Assembly: GCF_047425875.1 (NCBI RefSeq)
Contig: NZ_CP179727.1
Location: 310,001-374,000, forward strand
DNA from: Macrococcoides animalis
GTDB lineage: Bacteria; Bacillota; Bacilli; Staphylococcales; Staphylococcaceae
Direction of reading: 5' to 3'
Length of the DNA stretch: 64,000 bases
In this document: positions 8,159 to 15,925 of the stretch, piece after piece
How the letters are laid out: each line of letters opens with the position of its first letter
Numbering within the stretch: the stretch's first letter is position 1
The notes under the pieces: model-generated
What the model was told of the DNA's origin: nothing
Seen by the model: only the letters and a program-made list of their open reading frames with translations
The model's database searches: none
Translations under genes and position numbers: made by a program

Positions 8159-8662
8159 TTACGTCTCAAGCATTCTAATTAATCTAGCTGGTACACCAAC
8201 GTATAATCCATTATCTACACACTTCTTATTAACTACTGAACCAGCCCCAATGACACATCCTTTTCCTATTGTTACACTAGGTAGTACCGTTACATTAGTC
8301 CCTATCCATGTGCCATCACCTACAGTGATATCTTTACCTATAAGTAACCCTGCTCTATGTTCACTTGAACTAATTTCATGTGTAACGCCACAAAAAGTGA
8401 CATTCATAGCAATATCACAGTTTTTACCAATGGTTACTTTTGAATTGGAATTTTCAAAAAGACAATTATAATTAATAAAAGTGCCATTGCCAATTTTTAT
8501 ATTATTAGTCACAAAAAATTGTCCTGCAAACAATCTGCTGTTACCTAAATCCATTTTGAATTGTTTATATAAAATTGCACGAGATTTCATTGATAAAAAG
8601 TTACTTGCAGCTATTTTATTTATACAAATATTCCACACTTTTCTGTATATCATTTGTTTCAT
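8159..8662 (-). CDS. Hexapeptide-repeat acyltransferase (LbH family)
   Basis: A 167-residue left-handed beta-helix acyltransferase resembling maltose/galactoside or WbbJ/NodL-type O-acetyltransferases. Hexapeptide repeats run through IKIGNGTFINYN, VTIGKNCDIAMN, ITVGDGTWIGTN, VTIGKGCVIGAG. The catalytic histidine is probably in FCGVTHE. The C-terminus VGVPARLIR is characteristic. It presumably acetylates a sugar from acetyl-CoA; the substrate is unknown. It stands alone, with its own promoter right after the ktrA terminator and converging on rnjA. Confidence 0.85.
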   Translation of the reverse strand: MKQMIYRKVWNICINKIAASNFLSMKSRAILYKQFKMDLGNSRLFAGQFFVTNNIKIGNGTFINYNCLFENSNSKVTIGKNCDIAMNVTFCGVTHEISSSEHRAGLLIGKDITVGDGTWIGTNVTVLPSVTIGKGCVIGAGSVVNKKCVDNGLYVGVPARLIRMLET

Positions 8663-8710
8663 AGTTATAATAACCCCTCAAGAAATATTTGTAAATTAAT
8701 ATGCAAATTA

Positions 8711-8719
8711 ATTATAACA
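8711..8719 (-). promoter_or_regulatory. Extended -10 promoter for the acyltransferase gene
   Basis: On the minus strand TGTTATAAT forms a perfect extended -10 about 49 nt upstream of the start. The -35 region is poor, as often seen with extended -10 promoters. Confidence 0.5.
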
Positions 8720-8735
8720 TAAATAAAAAAGAAAA

Positions 8736-8774
8736 TAATAAAAAAACAAACTTATATGAATATAAGTTTGTTTT
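8736..8774 (-). terminator. Terminator of the cydAB-ktrA unit
   Basis: On the minus strand a 14-bp stem (AAACAAACTTATAT pairing with ATATAAGTTTGTTT) with a 2-nt gap at its tip leads into a T-run. It lies immediately after the ktrA stop. Confidence 0.88.
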
Positions 8775-8779
8775 AAATA

Positions 8780-9442
8780 TTAATCATTAACAATTTTTTT
8801 CTCAAATCGATTTAAGTCATTATCATGACCAATCATTATTAATATATCACCATTTTCTATTTCAACGGTTGGATCTGGAGAAACAATAATCTCCTTGCCT
8901 CGCTTTACTGCAATGATATTGAGTCCATAATTTGCACGAATATCTAAATCAAGTATCGAATTACCAGCTAGTGTATGTCCTGCTCTAATTTCTACAATTG
9001 AGTGTTGGTCAGAAAGCTCCAAATAATCCAATACTGATGAACTTGCTACATTATGGGCTATACGACGACCCATATCACGTTCAGGGTGTACGACAGTGTC
9101 AGCACCAATCTTATTAAGTACTTTCGCATGATAATCATTTTGTGCTTTTGCAGTTACTTTCTTTACACCAATATCTTTTAAAATAAGCGTTGTTAAAATA
9201 CTTGCTTGAATATTATCTCCTATTGCAACAATAACATGATCAAAATTACGAATACCTAAGCTTTTTAAAACATTCTCATCAGTCGTATCCGCAATAACTG
9301 CATGCGTTGCAATATCTGCGTATTCATTAACACGTGCTTCGTCAGAATCGATTGCCATTACGTCCATATCTAATGCATTTAATTCCTTTACGATACTACC
9401 GCCAAAGCGTCCTAAGCCAATGACTACAAATTCCTTCTCCAT
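8780..9442 (-). CDS. ktrA: Ktr potassium uptake gating protein (RCK domain)
   Basis: Cytosolic regulatory subunit of a Ktr-type K+ channel, forming the octameric RCK ring on the membrane subunit. The N-terminal Rossmann RCK_N domain has VIGLGRFGGSIV (GxGxxG) and an acidic residue at the end of beta-2 (AIDSDE) for NAD(H)/ATP binding. The C-terminal RCK_C domain (about 135-220) is the domain that binds c-di-AMP in S. aureus KtrA. It starts 12 nt after cydB and shares its terminator, so it is co-transcribed with cytochrome bd oxidase. The membrane subunit gene is not in this window. Confidence 0.93.
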   Translation of the reverse strand: MEKEFVVIGLGRFGGSIVKELNALDMDVMAIDSDEARVNEYADIATHAVIADTTDENVLKSLGIRNFDHVIVAIGDNIQASILTTLILKDIGVKKVTAKAQNDYHAKVLNKIGADTVVHPERDMGRRIAHNVASSSVLDYLELSDQHSIVEIRAGHTLAGNSILDLDIRANYGLNIIAVKRGKEIIVSPDPTVEIENGDILIMIGHDNDLNRFEKKIVND

Positions 9443-9454
9443 ACTATCCCTCCA

Positions 9455-10474
9455 TTACTTTCTCTTACCTTTGACATATTCAGTATCGAATACAAATAGT
9501 CTTAATAACAAATATAAAGAAGGAAGTAATAAAAGTAAACCTAAAATAAACACGATAACAAGACTAAAAGCCATTGTCTCATTCACGACAGCTTTATCCA
9601 TATTAACATAAGGGTATAAAATGTATGGTAATTTAGAAATTCCATAGCCATAAAAAGCTGTCGCATATTGTAATACTACCATTATCAGTGCAATTTCTAA
9701 ATTTCTTTCTAAATAGTATAAAGCGAAAGCGATTAAGAAAAATATGATACTCAATCCAAATAACCACCAGTATTCACCCGTTGCCACATCGAAGTGCTCT
9801 TTATTTTGCTGTCTTAAACTTAAAAATGTAAATTGGCATATAACCAACATTGGTAATGCCCAAATTAAAAACCAAGTTCTTAATATCTTATATGCAGGTA
9901 AATCGTTTGCTTTCTTAGCATAAACAGTTAAAAATGCTGATGAAATGTATAGCACTGATATGATACACAAGAATACAACACTCCATGAGAATGGACTCAT
10001 CAAAAGTTCAAACCATTTCAGCTCTACGCCCTTAGCGGTCTTTGTAATGAATCCCCCTTCTGAAATAGTTAATACCGTCGAGAATGCTGCTGGTATTAAC
10101 AATCCTGAAATCCCATATAACGCTACCCATGCCAATTTCGAGTCTTTACCGTATGTTTCAAAGGCATAGAACGCACCTCGAATTGTAAGTAATAATAATG
10201 CGACACTTACAGGAATTAATAAGGTTGATCCAAAGTAATATGCAGTGTCAGGAAAGAATCCAACGATTCCTACAAAGAAAAATACAAGGAAAACGTTTGT
10301 TACTTCCCACACTGGATTTAAATATCGTGAAATAACATCTCTTAATTCATTTTCTTGCCCAGTAACTTTTGCATATAATATAAAAAATCCTGCTCCAAAG
10401 TCAATCGCGCCTAAAATAACATAGCCAAATAAAAATGTCCATAATACTAAAATACCAATGTGTTGATAGTCCAT
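9455..10474 (-). CDS. cydB: Cytochrome bd quinol oxidase subunit II
   Basis: Integral membrane subunit II of the high-oxygen-affinity bd oxidase, 339 residues. About eight or nine hydrophobic segments are visible, starting with the first-helix motif FGYVILGAIDFGAG typical of CydB. It supports assembly with CydA and the quinol oxidase reaction. Its start overlaps the last base of the cydA stop, so translation is coupled. No cydDC genes lie nearby. Confidence 0.95.
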   Translation of the reverse strand: MDYQHIGILVLWTFLFGYVILGAIDFGAGFFILYAKVTGQENELRDVISRYLNPVWEVTNVFLVFFFVGIVGFFPDTAYYFGSTLLIPVSVALLLLTIRGAFYAFETYGKDSKLAWVALYGISGLLIPAAFSTVLTISEGGFITKTAKGVELKWFELLMSPFSWSVVFLCIISVLYISSAFLTVYAKKANDLPAYKILRTWFLIWALPMLVICQFTFLSLRQQNKEHFDVATGEYWWLFGLSIIFFLIAFALYYLERNLEIALIMVVLQYATAFYGYGISKLPYILYPYVNMDKAVVNETMAFSLVIVFILGLLLLLPSLYLLLRLFVFDTEYVKGKRK

Positions 10475-11817
10475 TATTTGACACCTCCATTAGCATATTG
10501 ATCTACATCAAATTGGGCAGGTTTATCTTTGTACATTCGTATTAATACGAAACTACATGAGAAACCTAAAATTAAATAAAGAACAGCAAACGCAACAAGT
10601 ACAAGACTCACACCATCAGCATGTGTAGCACCTTCTGCAACTTTCATGTATCCACGCAATAACCAAGGTTGACGTCCCATCTCTGCTAAGAACCAACCAA
10701 ACTCAATTGCTAACATACATAGTGGTCCCGTTAATGCGATTAAATATAACATAAAAGTATTTGTTGCCAGTTTATTTTTAAACTTATTAAAAATAACATA
10801 TAACACACTCACGGCGAAACTAAACATTCCGAAGAAAACCATTAAATCAAAGAAATAATGAATAATTAATGGTGGTTGTTCATCTTTAGGTATTTCATTT
10901 AAACCTTTAACAGTTGTATCAAAACTATTATCAGCTAAGAAACTTAACATACCTGGAATCTTAATCGCACCTTTTACTTCTTGTGTTTCTTCATCTAATA
11001 CACCAAATAATACTAAATCAGCACGATTTTCGCTCTCAAAGTGCCATTCCATGGCAGCTAATTTTTCAGGTTGCTCATTATGTAAGAATTTCGCTGATAA
11101 ATCCCCTGCTAAAATTGTTAATAAACTAAAAATAAGACCAACAATCATAGCCATTTTCAATGCTTTTTTGTGATAATCTTTATCTTCTGGGAATTTATTA
11201 CGTAATAATTTCACTGCTGCAACACTCGCAATACAGAATGCAATTGTCATTCCACCTGTTGTAACAACATGGAATGAACGAACTAAAAATGATGAATTCA
11301 ACATTGCTTGAATTGGATCTATATCAACTAATACACCGTTTTTAATATTAAAACCTTCTGGTGTATTCATAAATGAGTTCACACTCGTAATAAATAATGC
11401 ACTTAACGTTGATCCAATGATAATAGGTATATTAAGTAACCAATGTGTCCATTTATTTTTAAAACGATCCCATGTATATAAATAAATACTTAAGAAAATT
11501 GCTTCAAAAAAGAAAGCAAATGTTTCCATAAATAGTGGTAGTGCAATTACTTGCCCACCCAATTGCATAAAAGATGGCCATAAAATTGATAATTGTAAAC
11601 CAATGATTGTACCTGTTACAACGCCGACAGCCACTGTTATAGTGAAGGTCTTAGCAAATCTTCTTGCCATTGCAGTGTATTTAGGATTGTTATACTTAAT
11701 CCCTAATCCTTCTGTAATCATGATCATTAGTGGCATACCTACACCTATTGTTGCAAAAATAATATGAAAACCTAACGTCATTGCAGTTAGTAAACGACTT
11801 AAAACAACACCATCCAT
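10474..11817 (-). CDS. cydA: Cytochrome bd quinol oxidase subunit I
   Basis: Catalytic subunit of cytochrome bd, oxidising (mena)quinol and reducing oxygen to water. Haem ligands can be placed: H18 in GFHIIFA (b595 region), the histidine in VRSFHVVTTGG (b558) and the conserved FAEMGRQPW-type segment (here FLAEMGRQPWLLRG). The 447-residue length fits the short-Q-loop class of Firmicutes. The ribosome site is AAAGGAGGAT. A promoter and dyad are present upstream. Confidence 0.97.
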   Translation of the reverse strand: MDGVVLSRLLTAMTLGFHIIFATIGVGMPLMIMITEGLGIKYNNPKYTAMARRFAKTFTITVAVGVVTGTIIGLQLSILWPSFMQLGGQVIALPLFMETFAFFFEAIFLSIYLYTWDRFKNKWTHWLLNIPIIIGSTLSALFITSVNSFMNTPEGFNIKNGVLVDIDPIQAMLNSSFLVRSFHVVTTGGMTIAFCIASVAAVKLLRNKFPEDKDYHKKALKMAMIVGLIFSLLTILAGDLSAKFLHNEQPEKLAAMEWHFESENRADLVLFGVLDEETQEVKGAIKIPGMLSFLADNSFDTTVKGLNEIPKDEQPPLIIHYFFDLMVFFGMFSFAVSVLYVIFNKFKNKLATNTFMLYLIALTGPLCMLAIEFGWFLAEMGRQPWLLRGYMKVAEGATHADGVSLVLVAFAVLYLILGFSCSFVLIRMYKDKPAQFDVDQYANGGVK

Positions 11818-11895
11818 GATTATCCTCCTTTTGTGATTGTACTCACATTACTTTAAGTTTAATACACCTCACTACTAATATAAAGGGTAACACCC

Positions 11896-11913
11896 ATTTG
11901 TTTTGTGACAAAT
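11896..11913. promoter_or_regulatory. Dyad at the cydA transcription start, possible redox-regulator operator
   Basis: ATTTGT (11896-11901) and ACAAAT (11908-11913) form an inverted repeat with a 6-nt spacer containing TTGTG, immediately downstream of the candidate cydA -10. The position suits a repressor. It is only a partial match to the Rex consensus TTGTGA-N6-TCACAA, so the regulator is uncertain. Confidence 0.35.
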
Positions 11914-11921
11914 CTGTGATA

Positions 11922-11949
11922 ATAATCTTACAAAATATAAAATAGTCAA
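11922..11949 (-). promoter_or_regulatory. Candidate cydAB promoter
   Basis: On the minus strand TTGACT (11944-11949) and GATTAT (11922-11927) are separated by 16 nt, about 105 nt upstream of cydA. Confidence 0.45.
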
Positions 11950-11964
11950 CATTAATCTATTTTA

Positions 11965-11993
11965 TTGAATATTTATCCAAAAATCGCTATAGT
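11965..11993 (+). promoter_or_regulatory. SigA promoter of the glutaredoxin-like gene
   Basis: TTGAAT (11965-11970) and TATAGT (11988-11993) are separated by exactly 17 nt, 36 nt upstream of the start codon. It diverges from cydA. Confidence 0.7.
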
Positions 11994-12029
11994 ATGAATA
12001 GCAAAACAATGAAAGAGAGATGACTAATA

Positions 12030-12263
12030 ATGAATATTGAAATATACACACAAGATGCATGTCCTCCCTGCGAATTTATTAAGCAGTATTTTAACCAAAA
12101 AGATATAAGTTTTACTGAAAAAAACATTAATCATATGCCATACAAAATCGAAATGATAGATTACAATGCAATGAGTACTCCTCTTATTAAAATAGATAAT
12201 CAACTATTTTATACACCTGATATAGAGGCGATAGAAACATACATGGTACAACACGATGCTTAA
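12030..12263 (+). CDS. Glutaredoxin/NrdH-like thioredoxin-fold protein
   Basis: A 77-residue thioredoxin-fold redox protein. The active site is CPPC (residues 11-14) after the first strand, and the cis-proline motif STPLI follows. Size and order fit glutaredoxin-like NrdH proteins. A CPPC rather than CPYC or CVQC motif is unusual among NrdH proteins. It overlaps the metallophosphoesterase start by 8 nt, so the pair is translationally coupled. It diverges from cydA as in staphylococci. Confidence 0.85.
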   Translation: MNIEIYTQDACPPCEFIKQYFNQKDISFTEKNINHMPYKIEMIDYNAMSTPLIKIDNQLFYTPDIEAIETYMVQHDA

Positions 12264-13086
12264 AGATATAATGTTTAGTATGATTGACCGATTTGGGAAA
12301 AAGCTCGTACCTTTGTTCCATACTAATCCTAAAAAAGTTGCTATTAACCAAATCTCGATTAAAGTATTACAGCAACGTCATACACGTCCACTTAGTATCG
12401 TCCATATTTCAGATTTACACATTGGATTTCAATATGATTATAATGATTTAATGGAACATATCAAAATTATTAATGATTTGAGTCCCGATATGGTCATGAT
12501 TACAGGAGATTTGTTTGACAACCTAGAAAAATTTGATGGGAATCCATTTGATTATGTGCCATTACTTAAAACGATTAAAGCACCACTTGGTACATACTTT
12601 TCATATGGAAATCATGACCAACGTAGTGAACTCACTAAAAATTTAGAAACCGTTCTCTTCAACAGTCATATTGAAGTTTTGAATAACTTTGGAAAATACA
12701 TTCAATTTGAAAATGAAAATATATATATTTGTGGAACTGATGATATTCTTAATGCTTCTGGTAATATAGAACAGGCTATACGTAACCGTATAGCCATAAA
12801 TGATCCAACCATCGCACTTGTACATGAACCTGATTATGCAGACTTTGTTAAGAAATTTAATGTTAACATCCAACTATCTGGACATAGTCATGGCGGTCAA
12901 ATTTACTTCCCACTCATTGGTGCTCCAATTAAACCAGGACTTGGACGCAAATACCTTAAAGGATTACATAAACTTAGATATAAAAAAAATATATTATACT
13001 TACATGTATCACGAGGTTTAGGTACAACACATTTACCTATTCGATTTTTTGCTAAATCGCAAATAACAAAAATTTATGTAAAATAA
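12256..13086 (+). CDS. Calcineurin-like metallophosphoesterase (YkuE-type)
   Basis: Predicted binuclear-metal phosphoesterase, 276 residues. Motifs in order are HISDLHIG (DxH), ITGDLFDN (GDxxD), YGNHDQ (GNHD), VHEPD and SGHSHGGQ (GHxHGGQ), the full calcineurin-like set. Family members such as B. subtilis YkuE act at the membrane or wall, but no signal peptide is visible here. The start overlaps the glutaredoxin-like gene. A bidirectional terminator follows. Confidence 0.9.
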   Translation: MLKDIMFSMIDRFGKKLVPLFHTNPKKVAINQISIKVLQQRHTRPLSIVHISDLHIGFQYDYNDLMEHIKIINDLSPDMVMITGDLFDNLEKFDGNPFDYVPLLKTIKAPLGTYFSYGNHDQRSELTKNLETVLFNSHIEVLNNFGKYIQFENENIYICGTDDILNASGNIEQAIRNRIAINDPTIALVHEPDYADFVKKFNVNIQLSGHSHGGQIYFPLIGAPIKPGLGRKYLKGLHKLRYKKNILYLHVSRGLGTTHLPIRFFAKSQITKIYVK

Positions 13087-13113
13087 AAAGAAGCTGAAAT
13101 TCAGCTTCTTTTT
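13085..13113. terminator. Bidirectional terminator between the metallophosphoesterase gene and ptsI
   Basis: A GAAGCTGA/TCAGCTTC stem (13090-13097, 13101-13108) is flanked by A5 and T5, so a U-run follows on both strands. It serves the convergent genes. Confidence 0.9.
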
Positions 13114-13119
13114 ATTTTC

Positions 13120-14829
13120 TTATAAATAGTGATCTACAAGTTGAACAACTTCTTCTTGAGTTGCACAATTTAATGCTTGCTCAGCAATTTTAGACATTTC
13201 AACCTGACTTAAGTTCTTAATTTGACGACGTGCACGCAAAATACTTGTCGCACTCATTGAGAATTCATCCAAGCCTAAACCTAATAGTAATGGAATTGCC
13301 GTTGTATCTCCAGCCATTTCTCCACACATACCAGTCCATTTACCCTCTTTATGACTTGCATCTATCACTTGTTTCACAAGACGTAAGATTGCTGGGTTAT
13401 AAGGTTGATATAAATAAGAAACACGCTCAGACATACGGTCAGCAGCCATCGTGTATTGAATTAAGTCGTTTGTACCAATACTGAAGAAGTCAACTTCTTT
13501 TGCAAAAACATCAGCCATAGCTGCAGTGGATGGAATTTCAACCATGATACCTAATTCAATGTTATCACTGAATTTAATTTTTTCTTTTGTTAAGTTTTCT
13601 TTTTCTTCTTCTAACATTGCTTTCGCTGCACGGAATTCGTTAATAGTAGCAATCATTGGGAACATGATACTTAAATTACCATGTACAGATGCACGTAATA
13701 ACGCTCTTAATTGCGGTCTAAAGATTTCAGGTTGTGCTAAACATAAACGGATTGCTCTGTATCCTAAAAATGGATTCATTTCTTTCGGTAAATTTAAATA
13801 AGGTAATTCTTTATCTCCACCGATGTCCAATGTACGAACAACAACTCGTTTACCATTCATTTCTTTTAATACTTTAGCATATGCTTCATATTGTTCATCT
13901 TCAGAAGGCATATTGTCGCGTCCCATATATAAGAATTCAGTACGATATAAACCGATACCTTCAGCACCGTTATTAATAACACCTGTTAAATCTTCAGGCG
14001 TACCAATGTTAGCAGCTAATTCAACATGCGTTCCTTCAGAGGAAACCGTTTTATCATTTACTAATTGTTTTAAAAGTTCTTTCTCTTCTAAGAATTCAGA
14101 TTGCTTTTGTTTATATGCAGTAATTGTAGTTTCATCTGGATTAATGATAACTTCACCCGCAATACCATCAACGATAATGAAATCACCTTGAGATACTTGC
14201 GAAGTAACGTCCTTTGTTCCAACAACTGCTGGAATTTCTAATGAACGACTCATAATAGCAGAGTGAGATGTACGTCCGCCAATATTCGTAGCAAATCCTT
14301 GAACAAATTGTTTATTTAATTGAGCTGTATCAGAAGGCGTTAAGTCTTCTGCGATAATAACTACAGGCTCATCAATTAAGGTTGGATTCGGTAAAGTTAC
14401 ACCTAAAATATGTGATAATACGCGCTTAGATACATCTTTAATATCTGCTGCACGTTCTTTCATATATTCGTTATCCATAGATTCAAATATTGTTACAAAG
14501 TTTGATGATACTTCAGTTAATGCAGTAGCTGCATTGACTTGATTATTGCGAATATTCTCTTCCATAGGGTTGATAAGTTCTGGATCTTCTAAAATCAATA
14601 AATGAGCATCAAAAATTGCAGCTTTATCTGGACCTAATGCCACTTCAGCATTATTTCTGATTTGCGTTAATTCTACTTTTGATTGATTGATTGCAGCTTT
14701 GAATTTTTCAACTTCAGCATCAACATCTGATATCTTTTCATTTGAAAAAGATAAATCAGGTTCAATCATAAGGTAGGCTTTCGCAATTGCTACACCATCA
14801 GATGCGCCTATACCTTGTAAGTTTGCCAT
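13120..14829 (-). CDS. ptsI: PTS Enzyme I (phosphoenolpyruvate-protein phosphotransferase)
   Basis: Cytoplasmic first enzyme of the sugar phosphotransferase system; it transfers phosphate from PEP to HPr. The N-terminal domain contains the phosphohistidine loop GGRTSHSAIMSRS with the active His about residue 190. The C-terminal PEP-binding barrel has YRTEFLYM, DIGGDKELPY, GTNDLIQYTMAADR and the conserved cysteine loop MCGEMAGD. 569 residues is standard. The ATG overlaps the ptsH stop (TAATG), giving tight coupling. Confidence 0.97.
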   Translation of the reverse strand: MANLQGIGASDGVAIAKAYLMIEPDLSFSNEKISDVDAEVEKFKAAINQSKVELTQIRNNAEVALGPDKAAIFDAHLLILEDPELINPMEENIRNNQVNAATALTEVSSNFVTIFESMDNEYMKERAADIKDVSKRVLSHILGVTLPNPTLIDEPVVIIAEDLTPSDTAQLNKQFVQGFATNIGGRTSHSAIMSRSLEIPAVVGTKDVTSQVSQGDFIIVDGIAGEVIINPDETTITAYKQKQSEFLEEKELLKQLVNDKTVSSEGTHVELAANIGTPEDLTGVINNGAEGIGLYRTEFLYMGRDNMPSEDEQYEAYAKVLKEMNGKRVVVRTLDIGGDKELPYLNLPKEMNPFLGYRAIRLCLAQPEIFRPQLRALLRASVHGNLSIMFPMIATINEFRAAKAMLEEEKENLTKEKIKFSDNIELGIMVEIPSTAAMADVFAKEVDFFSIGTNDLIQYTMAADRMSERVSYLYQPYNPAILRLVKQVIDASHKEGKWTGMCGEMAGDTTAIPLLLGLGLDEFSMSATSILRARRQIKNLSQVEMSKIAEQALNCATQEEVVQLVDHYL

Positions 14830-15095
14830 TATTTACTTAAACCTTCTTTAACTAAAACATCTGTAATCGCTTCGATTGCTTCTTTTTCGTCAGATCCTTC
14901 AGCGTAGATAGTGATTTCAGCATCCTTACCAACACCTAAACTCATAACACCCATGATTGATTTTAAATTTACTTTTTTAGCATTATATTCTAATTGAATA
15001 TCAGATTCAAATTTACTTGCAGTTTGTACTAACATTGTAGCTGGACGTGCGTGAATTCCTGTTTCATCAATAATTACGTAAGATTGTTGTTCCAT
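14829..15095 (-). CDS. ptsH: Phosphocarrier protein HPr
   Basis: An 88-residue HPr. H15 in the GIHARPATML motif carries the PTS phosphate, and S46 in LKSIMGVMSLG is the HPr kinase site used for CcpA-dependent catabolite repression in Firmicutes. The ribosome site AAAGGAGAT lies just after a small hairpin. It is the first gene of ptsHI. Confidence 0.98.
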   Translation of the reverse strand: MEQQSYVIIDETGIHARPATMLVQTASKFESDIQLEYNAKKVNLKSIMGVMSLGVGKDAEITIYAEGSDEKEAIEAITDVLVKEGLSK

Positions 15096-15112
15096 AATAA
15101 ATAATCTCCTTT

Positions 15113-15126
15113 GGTTGCACTTGCAA
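15113..15126 (-). other. Small hairpin in the ptsH leader
   Basis: GTTGCACTTGCAAC forms a 5-bp stem with a 4-nt loop directly upstream of the ptsH ribosome site. It could influence ribosome access; no function is established. Confidence 0.35.
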
Positions 15127-15169
15127 CAGTTTATTTTTATATATAACTTAATTAGTCTATACGATAGAT

Positions 15170-15198
15170 AATATATCAGATAAATGCGTCAACTTCAA
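15170..15198 (-). promoter_or_regulatory. ptsHI promoter
   Basis: On the minus strand TTGAAG (15193-15198) and TATATT (15170-15175) are separated by 17 nt, about 75 nt upstream of ptsH. Confidence 0.6.
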
Positions 15199-15285
15199 TT
15201 AATTGAGTGTATTACAACAAACATTTGTCTCTTCAATGTTCAAAGTGTTATAAAATTGTAAAATTTATGCCTAATAAACATATTT

Positions 15286-15299
15286 TGCAAACGTTTACA
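15286..15299. promoter_or_regulatory. cre-like site (CcpA) upstream of ptsHI
   Basis: TGCAAACGTTTACA matches the catabolite-responsive consensus TGWAANCGNTNWCA at all but one position. It overlaps the stop codon of the DUF697-like gene and lies about 90 nt upstream of the ptsH -35. Confidence 0.5.
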
Positions 15300-15837
15300 T
15301 TAAGTCTCTTGCTACTTTTTCACACTTATCAATATGTGCTTTACCTAAACGTTTCATCATATAATAACTAATCGTTCCTGAGACTGCCTGTCCAATAACA
15401 GGTACCCATTTAGATTGTTTTAATACTTCTCGACGCAATAACATCTTAAAAATGACTGCTACTAATCCTTTAGTAACCTTTTTACCGATGAAATCACTTC
15501 CTGTTTTAGCGGCAGAGAAGATAATTTTTTGTTTCATTTCATCTGAATAACCACTAACCTGTTTATGACTTAAACCATATTCAGAGTTAATTTCTTCTAT
15601 AATATCTGTCATTAATTTCATATCGGCAGAAACATCTATACCTGGTATTGGGATGACTGCTGCTGCTGAACTCATTAATGATTTATTATGAATTAATTTT
15701 TCAGAACGTTCACGTCGTTCAATTAAATCTGTTTCATTTTTCGGTAATTGATTCACGACTTTCTTAGCCACATTTTTCTTATTATTAGCAGCAACTGCAT
15801 TTGTTGCCATCGTAATAGCTGTATCTAGTATTCCCAT
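15295..15837 (-). CDS. DUF697/YcjF-like hydrophobic protein
   Basis: A 180-residue protein of unknown function. Two segments resemble the DUF697 domain found C-terminal to some GTPases: AAAVIPIPGIDVSADMKLM (about 58-76) and WVPVIGQAVSG.ISYYMMKRLG (about 143-165), both amphipathic or hydrophobic. No GTPase motifs are present. The start has a weak GAGGTG site. It is probably monocistronic or reads into ptsHI, since no clear terminator follows. Confidence 0.65.
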   Translation of the reverse strand: MGILDTAITMATNAVAANNKKNVAKKVVNQLPKNETDLIERRERSEKLIHNKSLMSSAAAVIPIPGIDVSADMKLMTDIIEEINSEYGLSHKQVSGYSDEMKQKIIFSAAKTGSDFIGKKVTKGLVAVIFKMLLRREVLKQSKWVPVIGQAVSGTISYYMMKRLGKAHIDKCEKVARDLM

Positions 15838-15925
15838 GATAAATCACCTCATAAAATAATTTAAGTATGTTTTATACCTTTTGTTTTTATTCCCGAAAAA
15901 TTTAAATATAATCAATTTCCTCTGT

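Noticed and set aside
8106..8471. 121-residue plus-strand ORF over the acyltransferase gene
   Set aside because: It starts inside the rnjA terminator and mirrors the hexapeptide repeats of the real minus-strand gene.
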